Shown here: piece by piece, positions 60,650 to 64,000 of the stretch
Position numbering within the stretch: the first letter of the stretch is position 1
Layout of the letters: each line of letters opens with the position of its first letter
From: Lucinisca nassula
Lineage: Eukaryota > Mollusca > Bivalvia > Lucinida > Lucinidae
Reading direction: 5' to 3'
NCBI GenBank assembly: GCA_963580285.1
Contig: CAUZLF010000208.1
Coordinates: forward strand, 1 to 64,000
DNA: 64,000 bases
Made by a program: the position numbers and the translations under genes
Notes under the pieces: model-generated
The model's database searches: none
What the model saw: only the letters and a program-made list of their open reading frames with translations
What the model was told of the DNA's origin: nothing

Positions 60650-61013
60650 ATAACAATACAAGAACAGATCAGCCACAAGAGGTGCGCAATTCGTACCCAT
60701 CGGAATACCCACAATTTGTCTAAATAACTAAGTACCGAATCTTATATAAATATTGTCAAGTAGAAAGGTGAGGGCATCACACACTTTCTGACATGACCAA
60801 AGTGTATAATTCTTGTGCGCTTTAGAAGTGAAAAATGCATTTCTGTCATTACATGCAAGATAGAGAGAATCTTCTCTGTGAAAAGTCCATTCAATTAAAT
60901 CATTAAGCTTATCTTTTATAAGATTTTGAGGAAGTGTAGTGTAAAGAGTGGAAAAATCGTAAATAGACAGACTAGAAGCACGAAAACGTCTGGATTTCAA
61001 TTTATTTAAATAA
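60650..61013 (-). pseudogene. PLE RT middle fragment
   Basis: IYDFSTLYTTLPQNLIKDKL to IPMGTNCAPLVADLFLYCYE, stopping just before YLDD and fused to the truncated GIY-YIG ORF. A stop lies after YIRFGT. Confidence 0.85.
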
Positions 61014-61398
61014 AAATCAAAAATGAGTTCCTTTAAGAGCAATGGAAACATTCATAAGAAAGAAGATGGGTCATACTACGTAGTTTCGGCTAATAAAGCC
61101 TCATCAGTGACCCTGTAATGATCCGGCAAAGAGAGCCAGAGGAAACATACTGCAATTTTGCGAATTTCGTATAGGCAGTCGATTCAAAGACTGATATAAA
61201 TCAAAATGGGGTCCAAATAATTAAAAACCTGTCTAGAATATGAGTCCAAACCAATAATTATTTCCGATTTCTCAGAATATTCACGCTGATCTCAAAGGAC
61301 CAAAAGTAAAATATAAACTGCACTATGGTTGATGTACGGGGAGACGTTTTACGGTCGCCACACGGCACAACACCAGCTGCAGTGAAGGCAAATAAAAA
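61014..61398 (-). mobile_element. retrozyme-like monomer inserted in PLE RT
   Basis: One 383-bp unit, reverse orientation, about 93-95 percent like the 54325-55103 units by eye. Splits PLE RT between CAATTTATTTAAA and CC.CATTCGAA. Ends at the same A/T-rich point of the unit (ATTTTTATTTGCC) as the dimer. Confidence 0.85.
61068..61113 (-). ncRNA. hammerhead ribozyme, unit 3
   Basis: Reverse complement is identical over 46 nt to the motifs at 54622 and 55005 although the rest of the unit has drifted, suggesting selection on the ribozyme. Confidence 0.9.
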
Positions 61399-61773
61399 TT
61401 AACCACATTCGAATTTTTATAGACCAAAACAGATTTCTTCCTGATCTTTCAAAGACTTTATCGCAATATTTAATCACATGCGTTTTAATAGCAGTAAGAC
61501 AAGAAGTAAATAATTTGGGAAGTTCAGTGATAGTGCTAGAATTAGCAATAAACCGTGCTTTGTAAGGTCTTTTATGAAGTTTTGGTAACCGGTATAGCGT
61601 AGGAAGCTCGTCTTGGCCTTCTGTAACACACACAGCAAACTTGGTGGCTGAATGACACATATGTTCATCTACTATGGCCCTCTCTTCAGCTAAAGGCTGA
61701 AGTTCATAGGCCTTGGTACCACCAAGCTTCTGCTTAAGCGTGTTAACATAGTTGAGCCGTCACACAACGACGA
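61399..61773 (-). pseudogene. PLE RT N-terminal/RT1 fragment
   Basis: Starts within the post-DKG region (NYVNTLKQKLGGTKAYELQP), then CVTEGQDELPTLYRLPKLHK and RSGRNLFWSIK. Continues in 60650-61013 past the retrozyme. Confidence 0.85.
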
Positions 61774-61774
61774 A

Positions 61775-62081
61775 AACGGAGCTTCGGTATCAAAAGAATT
61801 TCTTTATTCAACTGAAGATCTTGGGGGTAAATTTAACTGATCAAACCATTGAAATAGGTATTATCAATATTTAATAAATCATCTAATTATCTAGAGGTGG
61901 AGCTTAAAGCTTCAATGATTTCAGACTGGTTTTCAGCAGAAAGGGATATCATGAAGTCTCTCTCATTACAGAACAAAAACAGATCAGCCACAAATGGTGC
62001 GCAATTACTACCCATCGGAATACCCACAACTTGTTTAAATAACTTAGTACCATAGCTTATGTAAATATTGTCAAGTAGAAT
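61775..62081 (-). pseudogene. PLE RT palm fragment with broken catalytic site
   Basis: IPMGSNCAPFVADLFLFC and STSR-stop-LDDLLNIDN: the Tyr codon of YLDD is TAA here. Fused downstream to a different PLE piece. Confidence 0.82.
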
Positions 62082-62960
62082 TAAAGACCGGTAAAGATGT
62101 AATAAAGTATACCGATCTGCTATGAGCTAAAACTTTCAAAAGATTCAAAGCTTTTAAATAGTTCGCTTTAAGATATTTAATATGGGGAATAAAAGATAAC
62201 TTTTGATCAAATATGACCCCAAGAAATTTGGCTTCTACAACAACAGGAATTTGTGATCCGTTTATAAACAAGGAAGGATGTTCGTGTTTCTTCCGTAGTT
62301 TTCAAAAATAAACACACTGCGTTTTCGACTTGGAGAACTTGAAACCATTTTTATCAGTCCATTTTTCTATTCTTTTTAAATTTTGTTATAACTTTCGTTC
62401 AATTGTTTTCATATTCTTTGAACGGTAACATTTACAAAAATCATCAAAATACAATGAACAGTCTGTTTTGTCGTCCAAACACTGTACAATATTATTTATT
62501 TTGATGTTAAATAGCGTAGTTGAGAGAAAACTACCTTGTGGGACACCCTGCTCTTGTTCATAGAGATCTGACAGGGTAGATCCCGCACGCACTTGAAATG
62601 CACGCTCACCTAAAAAAACTTTGAATAAAACAGGGAAGTTTTCCCCTGAAGCCGAAGTTATGGAGATCTTTCAATATTCCATAACGCCATGTGTTATCAT
62701 ATGTTTTCTCCAAGTCGAAAAAGATAGCTACTACGTGTTCTTTGTTAATAAAAGCATTACGTATAAATGGTTCTAGTCTTATTAAATTGTCGTTGGTACT
62801 ACGTTCCGAACGAAAACCTGACTGACTTTCTGAAATTAGACCGTTGGACTCTAAGTACCAAACTAATCTCTTGGTTATCATTCTCTCCATTGTTTTACAC
62901 GAACGACTAGTCAAAGCTATCGGCCGATAATTCCTAGGTTCTGCATGATCTTTCCCTGGT
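62082..62960 (-). pseudogene. jockey/I-group LINE reverse transcriptase, fragmented
   Basis: Three frames carry RT: SCKTMERMITKRLVWYLE, SGFRSERSTNDNLIRLE, FFDLEKTYDNTWRYGIL (62914-62606), EQGVPQGSFLSTTLFNIKIN and YFDDF in the catalytic place (62592-62386), then AKFLGVIFDQKLSFIPHIKY (62271-62082). Same kind of LINE as the RNase H pieces at 52850-55345. Confidence 0.82.
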
Positions 62961-63080
62961 TAGCTCGGCTGTTTTCAAAGAAAACGACGAGGTATTGTCA
63001 TAGCTCTGGCGTCGTCTGCGTCGTGCAAAAACTTGGATAGTTTGTAATATCTCTGTCATTACTGAACATATTTACTTAAA
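62961..63080. repeat. tandem-repeat unit, left of the PLE insertion
   Basis: TTTGTAATATCTCTGTCATT and ACTGAACATATTTACTT match the units at 63397-64000. Confidence 0.75.
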
Positions 63081-63396
63081 GTAGAAGTAAAACAAAGATC
63101 AGGAATTGATACAATTTACTTACTCCACCCATAAAAGACACCAAAGGGAAAGAAATACAAACATTAAGCGACCAGACCATAATGGAAACCTAAACAAAGG
63201 AAGGCCATAAGGACAGTTACTTTCCCACAAAATGGCCATATGGCCATCCAAAACCAAAAGACACAAGTGATACACACAGTAAGTAACAAACAACAACATA
63301 AATAAATCGCCACAGAAGAGCCGCCTTGGAACGGTCAGTGGAAGATTTCCACTGGGGGGCTTAAATCGATTTTACGTGGCCACAATCCTCGCCCTT
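63081..63396 (-). mobile_element. PLE 3' UTR fragment inside a tandem array
   Basis: GTAGAAGTAAAACAAAGATC to CACAATCCTCGCCCTT, 316 bp; it replaces or splits the repeat unit at TTTACTTAAA. Confidence 0.85.
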
Positions 63397-64000
63397 CTCG
63401 CCCTCACAAATCTCGGACTTCTTGTTCATTATGAAAAGGGGAACTCATAACAATAGGTGAGGTAACCCTCAAAATATTTTTGGCACAGTTATGCCCATTT
63501 TTGAACTAAGAATTTTTGCAACCACTTGGACATTTTGTAATATCTCTGTCATTACTGAATATACATGTATTTCCTGGAAATCGGACTAGTTGTTCATTAT
63601 GAAAAGGGGAACCCATACCAATAGGTGAGGTAACCCTCAAAATATTTTTGGCAAAATTATGCCCAATTGTCGTCTTAGAATATTTGCAAAACTTGGACAT
63701 TTTGTAATATCCCTGTCATTACTGAACATATTTACTTGAAACTCGGACTAGGTGTTCATTATGAAAAGGGGAACTCATACCAATAGATGAGGTAACTCTC
63801 AAAATATTTTGGCACAGTTATGCCCCTTTTTCGACTTAGAATTTTTGCGTCTTCTTCATGCAAAAACTTTGACATTTTGTAATATCTCTGTCATTACTGA
63901 ACGTATTTACTTGAAACTCGGACTAGTTGTTCATTATGAAAAGGGGAACTCGTACCAATAGTTGAGGTAACCCTCAAAACATTTTTGGCACAATTATGCC
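63397..64000. repeat. about 161-175 bp tandem repeat
   Basis: TCGGACT..TTGTTCATTAT recurs at about 63412, 63582, 63743 and 63918, with GAAAAGGGGAACTCATA and ATTTTTGGCACA.TTATGCCC in each unit. It continues past the window edge. Confidence 0.85.

Overview
The window is eukaryotic nuclear DNA and almost entirely transposable elements. AT-rich composition, tRNA-headed SINEs, arrays of AGGTCA/TGACCTT words running into (GACA)n, a Gmr1-type Ty3 element, Naiad-like Penelope elements and hammerhead-ribozyme repeats together suggest a marine invertebrate, most likely a bivalve mollusc. That assignment is an inference. No bacterial gene structure is present. Only one credible host exon (SAM domain plus membrane segment, 12575-13176) and one unexplained ORF (42379-42870) were found.

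Layout. 1-7100: SINEs, hairpin MITEs, an AGGTCA-rich tandem array and microsatellites. 7045-11830: 3' part of a Penelope-like element (PLE) split by a hairpin element, a SINE, a 3.1 kb LINE and a MITE. 12063-15554: nested SINEs, the SAM-domain exon, a dead Tc1-like transposase and a pogo-like MITE. 15601-23687: a complete Ty3-type element with 1293-bp LTRs and an intact 1557-codon gag-pol ORF, in which integrase precedes reverse transcriptase (Gmr1 order). 23795-35215: a LINE fragment split by a PLE tail, a MITE and a 10.3 kb env-bearing errantivirus-like element (LTRs 24675-25407 and 34225-34956). 35214-42345: LINE and PLE fragments, including the best PLE copy. 42379-50210: the orphan ORF, SINE-like repeats and a large foldback element with a related unfilled site nearby. 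46978-63396: a dense PLE graveyard with about twenty pieces on both strands, broken LINEs, nested SINEs and two loci of a 383-bp hammerhead-ribozyme repeat (retrozyme-like). 62961-64000: a tandem repeat of about 170 bp, interrupted by a PLE tail.

How the parts work together. The PLE carries two ORFs in the permuted order: a GIY-YIG endonuclease ORF, about 40 bp, then a reverse transcriptase ORF with a DKG-like motif and YLDD, then a 3' UTR of about 570 bp. This 3' end is repeated all over the window. Most copies are 5'-truncated, as expected for target-primed reverse transcription. The 383-bp ribozyme units have no ORF and presumably use a PLE or LINE machinery in trans. The env-bearing element shows gag, a broken pro-pol, an F-type envelope and a possible small accessory ORF. 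A four-codon leader exon is in phase with both the env and accessory acceptors.

Relative ages follow from nesting: old LINEs, then PLE copies, then tail-only PLE, retrozyme and SINE insertions. The two LTR elements look recent, because their LTR pairs are nearly identical by eye.
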